Shown here: one piece after another, positions 45,386 to 54,699 of the stretch
Layout: the number at the start of each line of letters is the position of its first letter
Numbering within the stretch: the stretch's first letter is position 1
Assembly: GCF_019745455.1 (NCBI RefSeq)
Contig: NZ_JAIETD010000033.1
Span: forward strand, 1 to 64,000
DNA: 64,000 bases
Origin: Methylobacterium sp.
Lineage (GTDB): Bacteria > Pseudomonadota > Alphaproteobacteria > Rhizobiales > Beijerinckiaceae
Direction of reading: 5' to 3'
Notes under the pieces: generated by a model
What the model was told of the DNA's origin: nothing
Database searches by the model: none
Seen by the model: only the letters and a program-made list of their open reading frames with translations
Position numbers and translations under genes: made by a program

Positions 45386-45721
45386 GGTCCGGGATGGGCC
45401 GACCTTTCGCGTTAGCCCTCTGCACCCCTCGCAGCGTTGAAGCAGGCACTACGTCCTAATTTAAATCCGGACAGCATTCGGAAACATTCGCGCATCGACG
45501 AGCAACATGACGGCGATAGCGAACACGGCGTCCAATCCGAGGATCGTCGATCGCCGTGCCGGATCGTCCGCCGAAAGCTGAGAAGGGATCGCGTCCTGGC
45601 GCTATCGAGAGCCTGCTCCTCATCCTGTCGATGGGCTGGCTCTTCGCCATCATCGCCGCCGATGGCAAACCTCGCCTCGCGCCGCCCTCGACCGATATCG
45701 CGGCGGCCACGCGGTAGTCCG
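45386..45721. other. Intergenic region with one possible tiny gene
   Basis: Between the putative immunity gene and the convergent acetyltransferase gene. Longer open frames here have Arg/Ser-rich shadow-like translations. The only candidate is the 53-codon frame at 45556-45717, annotated separately. Confidence 0.4.
45556..45717 (+). CDS. Possible 53-residue single-TM protein
   Basis: A GTG-initiated frame of 53 codons encodes a basic start (VPDRPPKAEKGSRPG), one hydrophobic stretch SLLLILSMGWLFAIIAA and a short polar tail. The shape is that of a small membrane protein. There is no good ribosome binding site and no family evidence; it may be chance. Confidence 0.25.
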   Translation: MPDRPPKAEKGSRPGAIESLLLILSMGWLFAIIAADGKPRLAPPSTDIAAATR

Positions 45722-46372
45722 TCATGCGGACTCGGCCTCCAGGGCCGCGACATCGCCGCCGCTGATCGCCGGTAGGCTGCGGGTGATCCGTTCGGCATCC
45801 CAATTCCACCAGGCGATGGCCAGGAGGCGATCGATGACCTCCGGCGGGAATCGCATGCAGACGATCCTCGCCGGGTTCCCGGCCACGATGGCGTAGGGCG
45901 GCACATCGCTGGTCACCACCGACCCGGCCGCCACGACCGCGCCATCCCCGATGGTGATGCCCGGCAGGATCAGGGTTTCAAAGCCGAGCCAGACGTCGTT
46001 GCCGATCACGGTGTCGCCGCGATGAGGGAATGCCGCCTCGTCCGGAAACCGTCCCGCCCAGGCGCCCTGAAAGATGACGAACGGATAGGTCGTCAGCGCA
46101 TCGAGGCGGTGGTTCCCGCCATTCATGAGGAAGCGCGTTCCAGCGGCGATGGCGCAGAACCGGCCGATCCGGAGACGATCACCGAGGAAGGCGAAGTGAT
46201 AGAGGATCGCGTCGAGGAAAGCTCGTGGGCCGGCGGGATCGTCGTAATAGGTATAGGCGCCGACCTCGATGTTAGGAGGCAGATCGAGGTTGCGGAGGAA
46301 GACGACCCGCTCGTGGCCGGGAATCGGGTGCAGTGTGTCGGGATCGGGTCCGAAGCGCGGATCGGCTGGCAT
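45722..46372 (-). CDS. CatB/Vat-type O-acetyltransferase
   Basis: A 216-residue left-handed beta-helix acetyltransferase. The hexapeptide-repeat region (about 35-165) includes IEVGAYTYYDDPAGPRAF, RIGRFCAIAAGTRFLMNGGN (with the catalytic-type His in GGNHRLDAL), DTVIGNDVWLGFETLILPGI and GAVVAAGSVVTSDVPPYAIV. The last ends in the GNPARIV signature. The group includes chloramphenicol and streptogramin acetyltransferases (CatB, VatD) as well as sugar or unknown acetyltransferases; trimeric and acetyl-CoA-dependent. No mobile element is near, so a chromosomal xenobiotic or housekeeping role is likelier than acquired resistance. Confidence 0.82.
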   Translation of the reverse strand: MPADPRFGPDPDTLHPIPGHERVVFLRNLDLPPNIEVGAYTYYDDPAGPRAFLDAILYHFAFLGDRLRIGRFCAIAAGTRFLMNGGNHRLDALTTYPFVIFQGAWAGRFPDEAAFPHRGDTVIGNDVWLGFETLILPGITIGDGAVVAAGSVVTSDVPPYAIVAGNPARIVCMRFPPEVIDRLLAIAWWNWDAERITRSLPAISGGDVAALEAESA

Positions 46373-46490
46373 CGGTGCATCTCGTCAAGGATCGTCTCTG
46401 GCAAACGCTTGAAACGTCGAGATGCGGCGAGATCGTGAGCGGGCTCCCCAGTGAGCTCTGTTTTCTCGACGAGCGCACCTGCGAAAATCC

Positions 46491-46519
46491 TTGAACTTTT
46501 CGCGAGGGCAGGCTAGTTA
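46491..46519 (+). promoter_or_regulatory. Probable sigma-70 promoter of the rimP-nusA-infB operon
   Basis: ttgaac (46491-46496) and tagtta (46514-46519) are separated by exactly 17 bases. A transcript starting near 46526 would have a ~125-base leader before rimP that contains the terminator hairpin at 46562-46591. Confidence 0.5.
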
Positions 46520-46561
46520 CAGGGTATCAGTTCTGGTTGCAGTCGCAAGGCTGCGGTTCGG

Positions 46562-46591
46562 GAGTGGGCCCCACCGGGTCCGCTCTTTTTT
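46562..46591 (+). terminator. Terminator hairpin in the rimP leader (possible attenuator)
   Basis: Arms gagtgggcc and ggtccgctc pair over 9 bp (two G-U) with the loop ccaccg, followed by six T. It lies between the operon promoter and the rimP start, 59 bases before the ATG, so full operon expression needs read-through or antitermination. NusA, encoded two genes on, could feed back on it (inference). Confidence 0.65.
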
Positions 46592-46649
46592 ATTGCCGCA
46601 ACGCTTGGCGCACCGGGACGTCCAGAACGACCGGATTTTCGAACGCGGC

Positions 46650-47429
46650 ATGGCGGACATTCCAGACAGCGACATCGACGAGAAGCGGCTGATCACCGAG
46701 ACCGGGGTCGCCGCGCGCGTCGTGCAGGTCATCGAAGCCTCGATCGTGGGTCTGGGGTTTCGGGTGGTTCGCGTCCGGGTGACGAGCGCCAATGGCTGCA
46801 CCGTCCAGATCATGGCCGAGCGGCCGGACGGGACCATGTCGGTGGGCGATTGCGAGACCGTGAGCCGGGCGATCTCGCCGCTCCTCGATCTCGACGACCC
46901 GATCGGCAAGCCGTACTATCTCGAGATCTCGTCGCCGGGGATCGACCGGCCGCTGGTGCGGGCCTGCGATTTCGAGCGCTGGGCCGGCTACGAGGCCAAG
47001 ATCGAACTCGCGGTGCCGCTCGACGGCCGCAAGCGGTTCCGCGGGATCATCGGGGCGCCGAACCCCGACGGGCGCACGGTGCCGATCGACCTGCCCGACG
47101 TGAAGGAGGGCCTGCCGAGCCGGATCGACCTGCCTCTGCGCGATCTCGGCGACGCCTACCTCGTCCTCACCGACGAGCTCGTGCGCGAGTCGCTCCGCCG
47201 CGGTGGGCCGCCGACCGACGACGAGGACGCCGAGGACGCGGAGGAGATCGAGGCCGCGCCCGAGCCCCTGAAGAAGAAGGTCTCGCGGCCGTTGAAGCCC
47301 AAGGCCTCGGCAAAGCCGAAGCCGGAGAAGATCGAAACCGAGGCGAGCCTCGCGGCCAAGGCCAAGAACAAGGCCAAGCCGGTCCGCACCAAGGCGGTGC
47401 GGGTCAAGGAAGACGGCAAGCTCCACTAG
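46650..47429 (+). CDS. rimP: Ribosome maturation factor RimP, with C-terminal extension
   Basis: A 259-residue RimP. The two core domains (about 10-180) carry [36 protein letters not shown] and [20 protein letters not shown]. The protein is needed for 30S assembly. The last ~75 residues are an added Lys/Ala/Glu/Pro-rich tail ([20 protein letters not shown] and [15 protein letters not shown]), absent from E. coli RimP (about 150 residues) but common in this group. First gene of the operon rimP-nusA-ylxR-infB-rbfA-truB; nusA starts 69 bases later. Confidence 0.95.
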   Translation: MADIPDSDIDEKRLITETGVAARVVQVIEASIVGLGFRVVRVRVTSANGCTVQIMAERPDGTMSVGDCETVSRAISPLLDLDDPIGKPYYLEISSPGIDRPLVRACDFERWAGYEAKIELAVPLDGRKRFRGIIGAPNPDGRTVPIDLPDVKEGLPSRIDLPLRDLGDAYLVLTDELVRESLRRGGPPTDDEDAEDAEEIEAAPEPLKKKVSRPLKPKASAKPKPEKIETEASLAAKAKNKAKPVRTKAVRVKEDGKLH

Positions 47430-47498
47430 CAGAACCGAGACGGCCCGCCGATGCGGGACGGCTCCAGAAGTCTCACGACGTAGAGAAGGACGAAACCG

Positions 47499-49097
47499 AT
47501 GGCTGTCGTCAGCGCCAACAGGCTTGAACTCCTGCAGATCGCCGAAGCGGTTGCCCGCGAGAAGGTGATCGACCGCTCCATCGTCATCGACGCCATGGAG
47601 GAGGCCATCGCCAAGGCCGCCCGCTCGCGCTACGGCGCCGAGACCGACGTCCATGCCGAGATCGACCCGAAGACCGGGGCACTGCGCCTGTCGCGCCACC
47701 TCCTCGTCGTCGACCAGGTCGAGAACGACGCCCGCGAGATCACCCTGGCGCAGGCCCAGCGCTACAATCCGGGGGCCCTCGTCGGCGACGTCATCTCCGA
47801 TACGCTGCCGCCCTTCGATTTCGGGCGCGTCGCCGCGCAATCGGCCAAGCAGGTCATCGTCCAGAAGGTTCGCGACGCCGAGCGCGACCGGCAGTTCGAC
47901 GAGTACAAGGACCGCATCGGCGACATCGTCAACGGCCTCGTCAAGCGCGTCGAGTACGGCAACGTCATCGTCGATCTCGGCCGCGGCGAGGGCATCGTGC
48001 GGCGCGACGAGATGATCCCGCGCGAGACCTTCCGCCCCGGCGACCGTATCCGCTCCTACCTGTTCGATGTCCGCCGCGAGGTGCGCGGGCCGCAGATCTT
48101 CCTCTCGCGCTCGCATCCCCAGTTCATGGCCAAGCTCTTCGGCCAGGAAGTGCCGGAGATCTACGACGGCATCGTCGAGGTGAAGGCGGTGGCCCGCGAT
48201 CCGGGCTCGCGCGCCAAGATCGCCGTCATTTCGCGCGACGGCAGCATCGATCCCGTGGGCGCCTGCGTCGGTATGAGGGGATCGCGCGTCCAGGCCGTGG
48301 TCGGCGAGCTCCAGGGCGAGAAGATCGACATCATTCCCTGGTCCGAGGACCAGGCCACCTTCATCGTCAATGCGCTGCAGCCGGCCGAGGTCGTCAAGGT
48401 CGTGCTCGACGAGGAGGCCGACCGCATCGAGGTCGTCGTCCCTGACGATCAGCTCTCGCTCGCCATCGGCCGCCGCGGTCAGAACGTGCGTCTCGCCTCG
48501 CAGCTCACCGGGTGGGACATCGACATCCTGACCGAAGCCGAGGAATCCGAGCGCCGCCAGAAGGAATTCGCCGAGCGCACCCAGGTGTTCATGGAAGCGC
48601 TCGACGTCGACGAGACCGTCGGCCAGCTCCTTGCCGCGGAAGGTTTCCGCACCGTGGAGGAGATCGCCTATGTCGAGCCGGGCGAACTCGCCAACATCCA
48701 GGGCCTCGACGAGGAGAGCGGCACCGAGATCCAGGCCCGTGCCCAGGATCATCTCGCCCGGATCGAATCGGAGTTCGACTCCAAGCGTCAGGAACTCGGC
48801 GTCGCCGACGAGCTGCGTGAGATCGACGGCATCACCACGCCGATGCTGGTGGCGCTCGGCGAGAACGACGTGAAGACGATCGAGGACCTCGCCGGCTGCG
48901 CCACGGACGACCTCGTCGGCTACACCGAGGGCCGCGGCCCCGAGGCCACCCGCCATGCGGGCTATCTCGACGGTTTCGAGGTCTCCCGCGCCGAGGCCGA
49001 GGCCATGATCATGGCGGCCCGCCTCCATGCCGGATGGATCGAGGCCTTGCCCGAGCCCGAGGCGACCGAGGACGAGGGGGAGCCCCAGGCGGTTTGA
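47499..49097 (+). CDS. nusA: Transcription elongation/termination factor NusA
   Basis: A 532-residue NusA. N-terminal domain ([20 protein letters not shown]), S1 domain (about 130-200: [31 protein letters not shown]), two KH domains ([20 protein letters not shown] and [20 protein letters not shown]) and C-terminal helix-hairpin-helix repeats ([20 protein letters not shown]). It binds RNA polymerase and controls pausing, termination and antitermination. Ribosome site AGAAGGA precedes the ATG. An intergenic palindrome separates it from the YlxR gene. Confidence 0.97.
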   Translation: MAVVSANRLELLQIAEAVAREKVIDRSIVIDAMEEAIAKAARSRYGAETDVHAEIDPKTGALRLSRHLLVVDQVENDAREITLAQAQRYNPGALVGDVISDTLPPFDFGRVAAQSAKQVIVQKVRDAERDRQFDEYKDRIGDIVNGLVKRVEYGNVIVDLGRGEGIVRRDEMIPRETFRPGDRIRSYLFDVRREVRGPQIFLSRSHPQFMAKLFGQEVPEIYDGIVEVKAVARDPGSRAKIAVISRDGSIDPVGACVGMRGSRVQAVVGELQGEKIDIIPWSEDQATFIVNALQPAEVVKVVLDEEADRIEVVVPDDQLSLAIGRRGQNVRLASQLTGWDIDILTEAEESERRQKEFAERTQVFMEALDVDETVGQLLAAEGFRTVEEIAYVEPGELANIQGLDEESGTEIQARAQDHLARIESEFDSKRQELGVADELREIDGITTPMLVALGENDVKTIEDLAGCATDDLVGYTEGRGPEATRHAGYLDGFEVSRAEAEAMIMAARLHAGWIEALPEPEATEDEGEPQAV

Positions 49098-49104
49098 ACA
49101 TCGT

Positions 49105-49200
49105 GCCTTCTCCCCGCAGATCTCGGGATTGCCCGAGATCTGCAGCCCGATTGCCCGAGTCGCGTAGACCCGACTTTGGTGCGGGGAGGGGACTGCGCGC
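49105..49200. repeat. Compound palindrome between nusA and ylxR
   Basis: An inner perfect 12-bp hairpin (gcagatctcggg at 49116-49127, cccgagatctgc at 49132-49143) is nested within outer complementary arms around ccttctccccgca and tgcggggaggg near 49106-49118 and 49180-49195. Between them a second similar piece (gattgcccgagtcgcgtagacccg) occurs. The structure looks like an intergenic repeat inserted in an otherwise tightly packed operon. It could affect read-through or mRNA stability. Confidence 0.6.
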
Positions 49201-49245
49201 TAGGGCTCGACCAATCTCCTTCTCTTCACTCGACGACGTGACCGT

Positions 49246-50043
49246 ATGACCGGCGACCCCTCGGACGACATGCCGGACGACGTCCTCGATCCAGGCCCCG
49301 GTCGCGGACGGGCCGACGCCGAGCGCACGTGCATCGTCACGCGCGTCGCCCAGAATCCGCGCCGGCTGATCCGCTTCGTCCTGTCGCCGGACAACATGGT
49401 CGTCCCTGACCTGCGCGCCAAATTGCCTGGTCGAGGCGCCTGGGTGACCGTGAGCCGCGCGACGGTGGAAACCGCAGTCAAGCGCAAGCTCTTCCTGCGC
49501 GCTTTCAAATCCAAGGACGCGAAGATCGCCGCGAACCTCGCCGAACAGATCGCCGCAGGTCTGCGCGCAGATCTGCGCCAATCCTTGTCGCTGGCCAACA
49601 AGGCCGGCTGCGTCGTCGCCGGTTTCGCCAAGGTCGAAGCGGCGATCGGTGATAAGGCCGGAGTCGCCGGGATCGTTCAGGCTTCCGACGGCAGTGCCGA
49701 TGGTCGTCGCAAGATCGCCGCGGCATTGCACCGCCGCTATGGCGATGCCATATCACGGGTCCCGGTCATCGATGATTTGTCCAGTGAAGAATTGGACATG
49801 GCCTTGGGCCGGGATCATGTGATACATGCGGCGCTCGTCGCAGGAGTCGGGAGTACCGGCTGCCTTGCGCGTTGGCGTCGGCTTCGCTTTTTCGAGGGCT
49901 TGGCGACGACGGCCGACGAGGCCGGTGCGACCCGCCCAGGGCGAACCGACTCCGATCTGCATGACGGCGACCAGACAGATTTACCCGGCGCACAGCGGTC
50001 CGCCGGTTCACGGGACGATGGAACCCCTCAGGGTTTGGACTGA
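49246..50043 (+). CDS. YlxR (DUF448) protein with L7Ae-like second domain
   Basis: A 265-residue RNA-binding protein. An N-terminal YlxR/DUF448 domain (about 20-110) carries ERTCIVTRVAQNPRRLIRFV, VVPDLRAKLPGRGAWVTVSR and FLRAFKSKD. An L7Ae/ribosomal-L30e-like segment follows (LANKAGCVVAGFAKVEAAIG). E. coli and Bacillus encode these as separate small proteins; alphaproteobacteria often have the fusion. The C-terminal ~60 residues look poorly conserved. Its TGA is immediately followed by the infB ATG, so the two are coupled. Likely role: ribosome or RNA binding during assembly. Confidence 0.85.
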   Translation: MTGDPSDDMPDDVLDPGPGRGRADAERTCIVTRVAQNPRRLIRFVLSPDNMVVPDLRAKLPGRGAWVTVSRATVETAVKRKLFLRAFKSKDAKIAANLAEQIAAGLRADLRQSLSLANKAGCVVAGFAKVEAAIGDKAGVAGIVQASDGSADGRRKIAAALHRRYGDAISRVPVIDDLSSEELDMALGRDHVIHAALVAGVGSTGCLARWRRLRFFEGLATTADEAGATRPGRTDSDLHDGDQTDLPGAQRSAGSRDDGTPQGLD

Positions 50044-52947
50044 ATGAGCGATACGAACAATCCGGGCGACAAGACACAGACGAGGCCTCCGGCGAAGCCG
50101 CTGTCGTTGAAGCGTCCGATCGAGCAGGGCACGGTCCGCCAGAGCTTCTCTCATGGCCGCACCAAGCAGGTCGTGGTTGAGACGGTGAAGCGCCGCGTCA
50201 TCGGGGCCTCGCCGGCCGCTGCGACGCCGCCTCGCGAGACGATCCCGGCTGCCCCTTCGAGGACGGCCCCTCCGGCTGCTCCGACGCCGCCGCGCCCGGC
50301 CCAGCGCGCTGCTTCCGGCGTGGTGCTGCGGACGCTGAGCGAGCAGGAGCGCGACGCACGCGCCGCCGCCCTCGCCGATGCCCAGCGCCGCGAGCAGGAA
50401 GCCCGCCGCATCGCCGAGCAGGAGGCCGCGGAGCGCCGCGCGCAGGAACTCGCCGAGCAGCGCGAGCGTGAGGCCGCTGAGGCACGCAAGCGCGCCGAGG
50501 ACGAGCGCCGCCGTGCCGAAGAGGAAGAGAAGCGCCGCGCCGCCGAGGAGGCGCGCCAGCGTGCCGCCGAGGAGAGCAGCAGCGAGGAAGCGGCCGCACC
50601 GGTCTCGTCCAAGGCGACGACGCCGATGCCTCAGGCTCCGACGACCGTCCGTCCCATGGCGGCAGCGCCCACCGCCCGTGTCGCTCCCGCCAGCCCTGCG
50701 GCAGCCGCTCCGGCTCCTGCACCTGCGTCACGCCCGGCTGCCCCCGCAGCCCGTCCGCCGCTGACCGCACGGCCGGCGCCGAGCGAGCCGCGCAAGACGA
50801 TCACGGCCGATACCCGCAAGCCGCGGGATCTCAATTTCATGGCCCGTCCGGCGCCGGCACCGGAGCCGGAGACGGCACCCTCCGCCGCGACCGCCGCACG
50901 TCCGGCCGGCGCGACGCCGACAGCCCGTGTAGCGGGTCGTCCCCAGGCTGCCGAGGAGGAGAGCGAGCAGAAGCGCGTGATCCGCCGCCCCGGCATGCCG
51001 CTCAAGATCATCACGCCGCCCAAAACCCCGAAGCAGCCGGGCGGCGATCGCAACCGCGGCCGCCTGACGATCGCCACCGCCACCTCAGGCGAGGAAGAGC
51101 GCACGCGCTCCGTTGCCTCGTTCCGGCGCCGCCAGCAGCGGATGAGCGGCAATCGCCAGGTCGAGCAGAAGGAGAAGCTCTCCCGCGAGGTGACGATCCC
51201 GGAGACGATCACGATCCAGGAACTCGCCAACCGCATGTCGGAGCGGGCGGTGGACGTCATTCGCCTGCTGATGAAGCAGGGCCAGATCCACAAGATCACC
51301 GACGTAATCGACTCGGACTCCGCGCAGCTCATCGCCGAAGAGCTCGGCCACACAGTGCGCCGCGTCGCTGAATCCGACGTCGAGGAAGGCTTGTTCGACG
51401 ACGAGCCCGATCTCGAGGAGGATCTCGAGCCGCGTCCGCCGGTCGTGACCATCATGGGCCACGTCGACCACGGAAAGACCTCGCTCCTCGACGCGATCCG
51501 CAAGACCACCGTGGTCTCGGGCGAGGCCGGTGGCATCACGCAGCATATCGGAGCCTATCAGGTCGCCTCGCCCTCGGGCGAGATGATCACCTTCATCGAC
51601 ACGCCCGGCCATGCCGCCTTCACCTCCATGCGCGCCCGCGGCGCCAAGGTGACGGACGTCGTCGTGCTGGTGGTTGCGGCCGATGACGGCGTCATGCCCC
51701 AGACGGTCGAGGCGATCTCCCACGCCAAGGCGGCCGGCGTGCCGCTGATCGTGGCGATCAACAAGATCGACAAGCCCGAGGCGAATCCCCAGAGGGTCCG
51801 CACCGAGCTGCTGCAGCACGACATCCAGGTCGAGTCGATGGGCGGCGAGACCCTCGAATTCGAGGTCTCGGCCAAGACCGGCGACGGCCTCCCAGACCTC
51901 CTCGAAGGTCTGCAGCTCCAGGCCGAGATCCTAAACCTTCGTGCCAACGAGACCCGCGACGGAGAGGGTACGGTCATCGAGGCCAAGCTCGATCGTGGCC
52001 GCGGCCCGGTGGCGACGGTACTGGTCCAACGCGGTACGCTCTTCACCGGCGACATCGTCGTCGCGGGCGCCGAGTGGGGCCGCGTCCGCGCCCTCATCGA
52101 CGACAAGGGCGAGAACGTTTCCTATGCCGGCCCTTCGGTGCCGGTCGAGGTGCTCGGCTTCAACGGCACGCCTGATGCCGGCGACCGCGTCGCCGTGGTG
52201 CCGAACGAAGCCCGTGCTCGCGAGGTCACCGAGTACCGTGCCCGCCAGAAGCGCGAGCGGATCGCTGCCCGTACCGGCGGCGCCAACCGTTCGCTCGTCG
52301 ACATGATGCGCGACCTCAAGGAAGGCGTGGGCCGCAAGGAACTCGCCCTCGTGGTCAAGGGCGACGTGCAGGGCTCGGTCGAGGCGATCACCGGCGCCCT
52401 CGAGAAGCTCGGCAACGACGAGGTCTCCGCCCGCATCCTGCTCGCAGGCGTCGGCGGCATCACCGAGTCGGACATCACACTGGCGGAAGCCTCGAAGGCC
52501 GTCGTCATCGGCTTCAACGTGCGCGCCCATAAGGAAGCGCGCGAGGCGGCCGAGCGCAACGGGGTAGAGATCCGCTACTACAACATCATCTACGACCTCG
52601 TGGACGACATCAAAGCCACGATGTCGGGCATGCTGCCGCCGACCCTGCGCGAGGAGCGCTTGGGCGAGGCGCAGATTTTGCAGATCTTCGACGTCTCGAA
52701 GGTCGGCAAGATCGCTGGCTGCCGCGTCACCGACGGCGTGGTTCAGCGTGGCGCCCATGTCCGCCTGATCCGCGACAACGTCGTGATCCACGAGGGCAAG
52801 CTGTCTCAGCTCAAGCGCCTTAAGGACGACGCCAAGGAGGTCATCTCCGGCTATGAGTGCGGCATGTCCTTCGAGAACTTCCAGGACATGCGGGCCGGCG
52901 ACACCATCGAGTGCTACCGGGTCGAAGAGGTCCGTCGCACGCTCTGA
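50044..52947 (+). CDS. infB: Translation initiation factor IF-2
   Basis: A 967-residue IF-2. Residues about 1-370 are a long basic/Ala-Pro and coiled-coil region ([20 protein letters not shown] and similar), with an IF2_N helical motif ([20 protein letters not shown]). The GTPase domain shows [17 protein letters not shown] (G1), [11 protein letters not shown] (G2), [16 protein letters not shown] (G3) and NKIDKPEA (G4). Domains II-IV ([20 protein letters not shown]) and the fMet-tRNA-binding C2 domain follow. It places initiator tRNA on the ribosome. Length is typical for the class. Confidence 0.98.
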   Translation: MSDTNNPGDKTQTRPPAKPLSLKRPIEQGTVRQSFSHGRTKQVVVETVKRRVIGASPAAATPPRETIPAAPSRTAPPAAPTPPRPAQRAASGVVLRTLSEQERDARAAALADAQRREQEARRIAEQEAAERRAQELAEQREREAAEARKRAEDERRRAEEEEKRRAAEEARQRAAEESSSEEAAAPVSSKATTPMPQAPTTVRPMAAAPTARVAPASPAAAAPAPAPASRPAAPAARPPLTARPAPSEPRKTITADTRKPRDLNFMARPAPAPEPETAPSAATAARPAGATPTARVAGRPQAAEEESEQKRVIRRPGMPLKIITPPKTPKQPGGDRNRGRLTIATATSGEEERTRSVASFRRRQQRMSGNRQVEQKEKLSREVTIPETITIQELANRMSERAVDVIRLLMKQGQIHKITDVIDSDSAQLIAEELGHTVRRVAESDVEEGLFDDEPDLEEDLEPRPPVVTIMGHVDHGKTSLLDAIRKTTVVSGEAGGITQHIGAYQVASPSGEMITFIDTPGHAAFTSMRARGAKVTDVVVLVVAADDGVMPQTVEAISHAKAAGVPLIVAINKIDKPEANPQRVRTELLQHDIQVESMGGETLEFEVSAKTGDGLPDLLEGLQLQAEILNLRANETRDGEGTVIEAKLDRGRGPVATVLVQRGTLFTGDIVVAGAEWGRVRALIDDKGENVSYAGPSVPVEVLGFNGTPDAGDRVAVVPNEARAREVTEYRARQKRERIAARTGGANRSLVDMMRDLKEGVGRKELALVVKGDVQGSVEAITGALEKLGNDEVSARILLAGVGGITESDITLAEASKAVVIGFNVRAHKEAREAAERNGVEIRYYNIIYDLVDDIKATMSGMLPPTLREERLGEAQILQIFDVSKVGKIAGCRVTDGVVQRGAHVRLIRDNVVIHEGKLSQLKRLKDDAKEVISGYECGMSFENFQDMRAGDTIECYRVEEVRRTL

Positions 52948-52968
52948 TTTTGGCTCGGCACCAATTTT

Positions 52969-52999
52969 ACGGCGGCTGCAGCCCTGCTGTAGCCGCCGT
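52969..52999 (+). terminator. Hairpin between infB and rbfA
   Basis: Arms acggcggctgcag and ctgtagccgccgt form 13 bp with one G-U and a 5-base loop, followed by ttccttttg. It resembles a weak Rho-independent terminator inside the operon and may reduce expression of rbfA-truB relative to infB. Confidence 0.6.
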
Positions 53000-53018
53000 T
53001 TCCTTTTGAAGATTGACC

Positions 53019-53441
53019 ATGGCCCAGAAACCCGCCCAGACCGGCCCATCGCAGCGCCAGCAGCGCGTCGCCGAACTGATCCGCCACGCCATTGCGGAGG
53101 TGCTCCAGCGCGGGGACGTGCAGGATCCGGTGCTGAGTGCGCACGTGATCACCGTGCCGGAGGTGCGAATGTCGCCGGACCTCAAGATTGCCACCGCCTA
53201 CATCATGCCGCTCGGCGGCAAGGACGAGGCGCCGGTGATCGCGGCCTTGGAGCGGAACAAGAAGGTGCTACGTCAGGAAGTCGCCCGCCGCGTGAATCTG
53301 AAATTCGCCCCCGATCTCCGGTTCCGGCGCGACGAGACCTTCGACGAGTTCGGCCGCATCGACGCGATCCTGCGGTCTGACAAGGTCCGTCGGGATCTCG
53401 ACACGGCCGAGCCGGACTCCGACCCTACCGACGCCGCCTGA
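53019..53441 (+). CDS. rbfA: 30S ribosome-binding factor RbfA
   Basis: A 140-residue RbfA with the family's KH-like fold: [80 protein letters not shown] and [16 protein letters not shown]. It acts in late 30S maturation and 16S rRNA processing, notably in the cold. The ATG at 53019 is used; an in-frame TTG at 53013 is also possible. It follows infB after a hairpin. Confidence 0.96.
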   Translation: MAQKPAQTGPSQRQQRVAELIRHAIAEVLQRGDVQDPVLSAHVITVPEVRMSPDLKIATAYIMPLGGKDEAPVIAALERNKKVLRQEVARRVNLKFAPDLRFRRDETFDEFGRIDAILRSDKVRRDLDTAEPDSDPTDAA

Positions 53442-53534
53442 ACGCCAGGCGCCATCCTTGACCGACCGGATGGATTCGCGCGCCCACGGAACCACAACCG
53501 TAGACGCCGCGCTGGTTCATCGAGCGAGGACACC

Positions 53535-54557
53535 ATGATCGACGACGCGACCATCGAGCCCCCCTCCCCGCTCCAGGAGATGTCGGACGCGGCGCAGCCG
53601 CGTGGGCAGCGCCGTCCGGGCCGGGGCGCTCCGAACCCAGACCGCCCGAAGAAGCGCGACGTCAGCGGCTGGGTCATCCTCGACAAGGGCGTCGGCATGA
53701 CCTCGACCCACGCGGTCGCGGTCGTGAAGCGCGCCTTCAACGCCAAGAAGGCGGGGCATGCGGGCACCCTCGACCCCTTGGCGTCAGGAATTTTGCCGAT
53801 CGCGCTTGGGGAGGCCACGAAGACCGTGCCCTTCGTGATGGACGGGCGCAAAGCCTATCGGTTCACGGTGTCCTGGGGCATCGAGACCGATACCGACGAC
53901 GCCGAGGGACGCCCCGTCGCCACGAGCGACGAACGCCCTACCCGCGAGGCGGTCGAAACGGCATTGCCGAACTTCGTCGGCTCCATCGAGCAGGTGCCGC
54001 CGCGTTACTCCGCGATCAAGATTGCCGGCGAGCGGGCCTATGACCTCGCCCGCGACGGCGAGATCGTCGAGCTCGTGGCGCGTTCCGTCCAGATCGACCT
54101 GCTTGCCGTCGTCGAACATTCGCCGGACCGTACGGTGATAGAGGCCGAATGCGGCAAGGGTACCTACGTCCGGGCGCTCGCCCGCGACCTCGGACGGATG
54201 CTCGGCTGCTACGGCCACGTCTCGGCCCTGCGTCGCACCCGCGTCGGCCCCTTCACGGAAGCGGATTCATGTACCGTGGCGGCCCTCGAAGCTGCCGGCC
54301 CGGACGGCAACGGCCCGCATCTGCACTCCGTCGAGACCGCCCTCGACGCAATCCCATCGGTGCCGGTCTCACGTGACATGGCGCTCAGACTCATGCGCGG
54401 TCAGCCAGTGATTCTGCGTGGCCGGGACGCGCCGATGGAAGGCAAGGCCTTCGCGACCTGTGGCGGCATCCTCGTGGCGGTCGGAGATGTCGAGCGGGGC
54501 GAGCTCGTCCCGCACCGCGTCTTCCATCTCGGCGGTACGGCCAACCGCCCGGCCTGA
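53535..54557 (+). CDS. truB: tRNA pseudouridine(55) synthase TruB
   Basis: A 340-residue Tru[40 protein letters not shown] (catalytic Asp in GTLD), [40 protein letters not shown] and [15 protein letters not shown] are all typical. The last ~80 residues contain the small C-terminal (TruB_C-like) domain. A polar N-terminal extension of ~40 residues precedes the core. It modifies U55 in tRNA. Last gene of the operon here; the usual rpsO-pnp pair does not follow. Confidence 0.95.
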   Translation: MIDDATIEPPSPLQEMSDAAQPRGQRRPGRGAPNPDRPKKRDVSGWVILDKGVGMTSTHAVAVVKRAFNAKKAGHAGTLDPLASGILPIALGEATKTVPFVMDGRKAYRFTVSWGIETDTDDAEGRPVATSDERPTREAVETALPNFVGSIEQVPPRYSAIKIAGERAYDLARDGEIVELVARSVQIDLLAVVEHSPDRTVIEAECGKGTYVRALARDLGRMLGCYGHVSALRRTRVGPFTEADSCTVAALEAAGPDGNGPHLHSVETALDAIPSVPVSRDMALRLMRGQPVILRGRDAPMEGKAFATCGGILVAVGDVERGELVPHRVFHLGGTANRPA

Positions 54558-54699
54558 CGGGCCGAGCGCGAAAAAGACGTTCGCCACACGCTCAAGTGAG
54601 TTGTGCCCCAATGATCGCCTGCGAATGTAACGCCTGAAAGCTTGGCGGCGAACGGCGATTCGCCGATCGCAGGTTCTGGCGTTCGGGGGATCAAAGATC

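Noticed and set aside
45412..45906. Minus- and plus-strand frames of 110-165 codons between the immunity-like gene and the acetyltransferase gene.
   Set aside because: Arg/Ser/Pro-rich translations partly overlapping the acetyltransferase; no start signals.
45722..46372. An acquired antibiotic-resistance gene (chloramphenicol or streptogramin acetyltransferase).
   Set aside because: The fold matches but composition is host-like and no mobile element is near; the substrate cannot be judged from sequence.
46590..49028. A very long open frame (over 800 codons) on the minus strand opposite rimP-nusA.
   Set aside because: Its translation is Asp/Leu/Gly/Arg-rich with no motif, and it mirrors the codon bias of nusA; it is a shadow of a high-GC gene.
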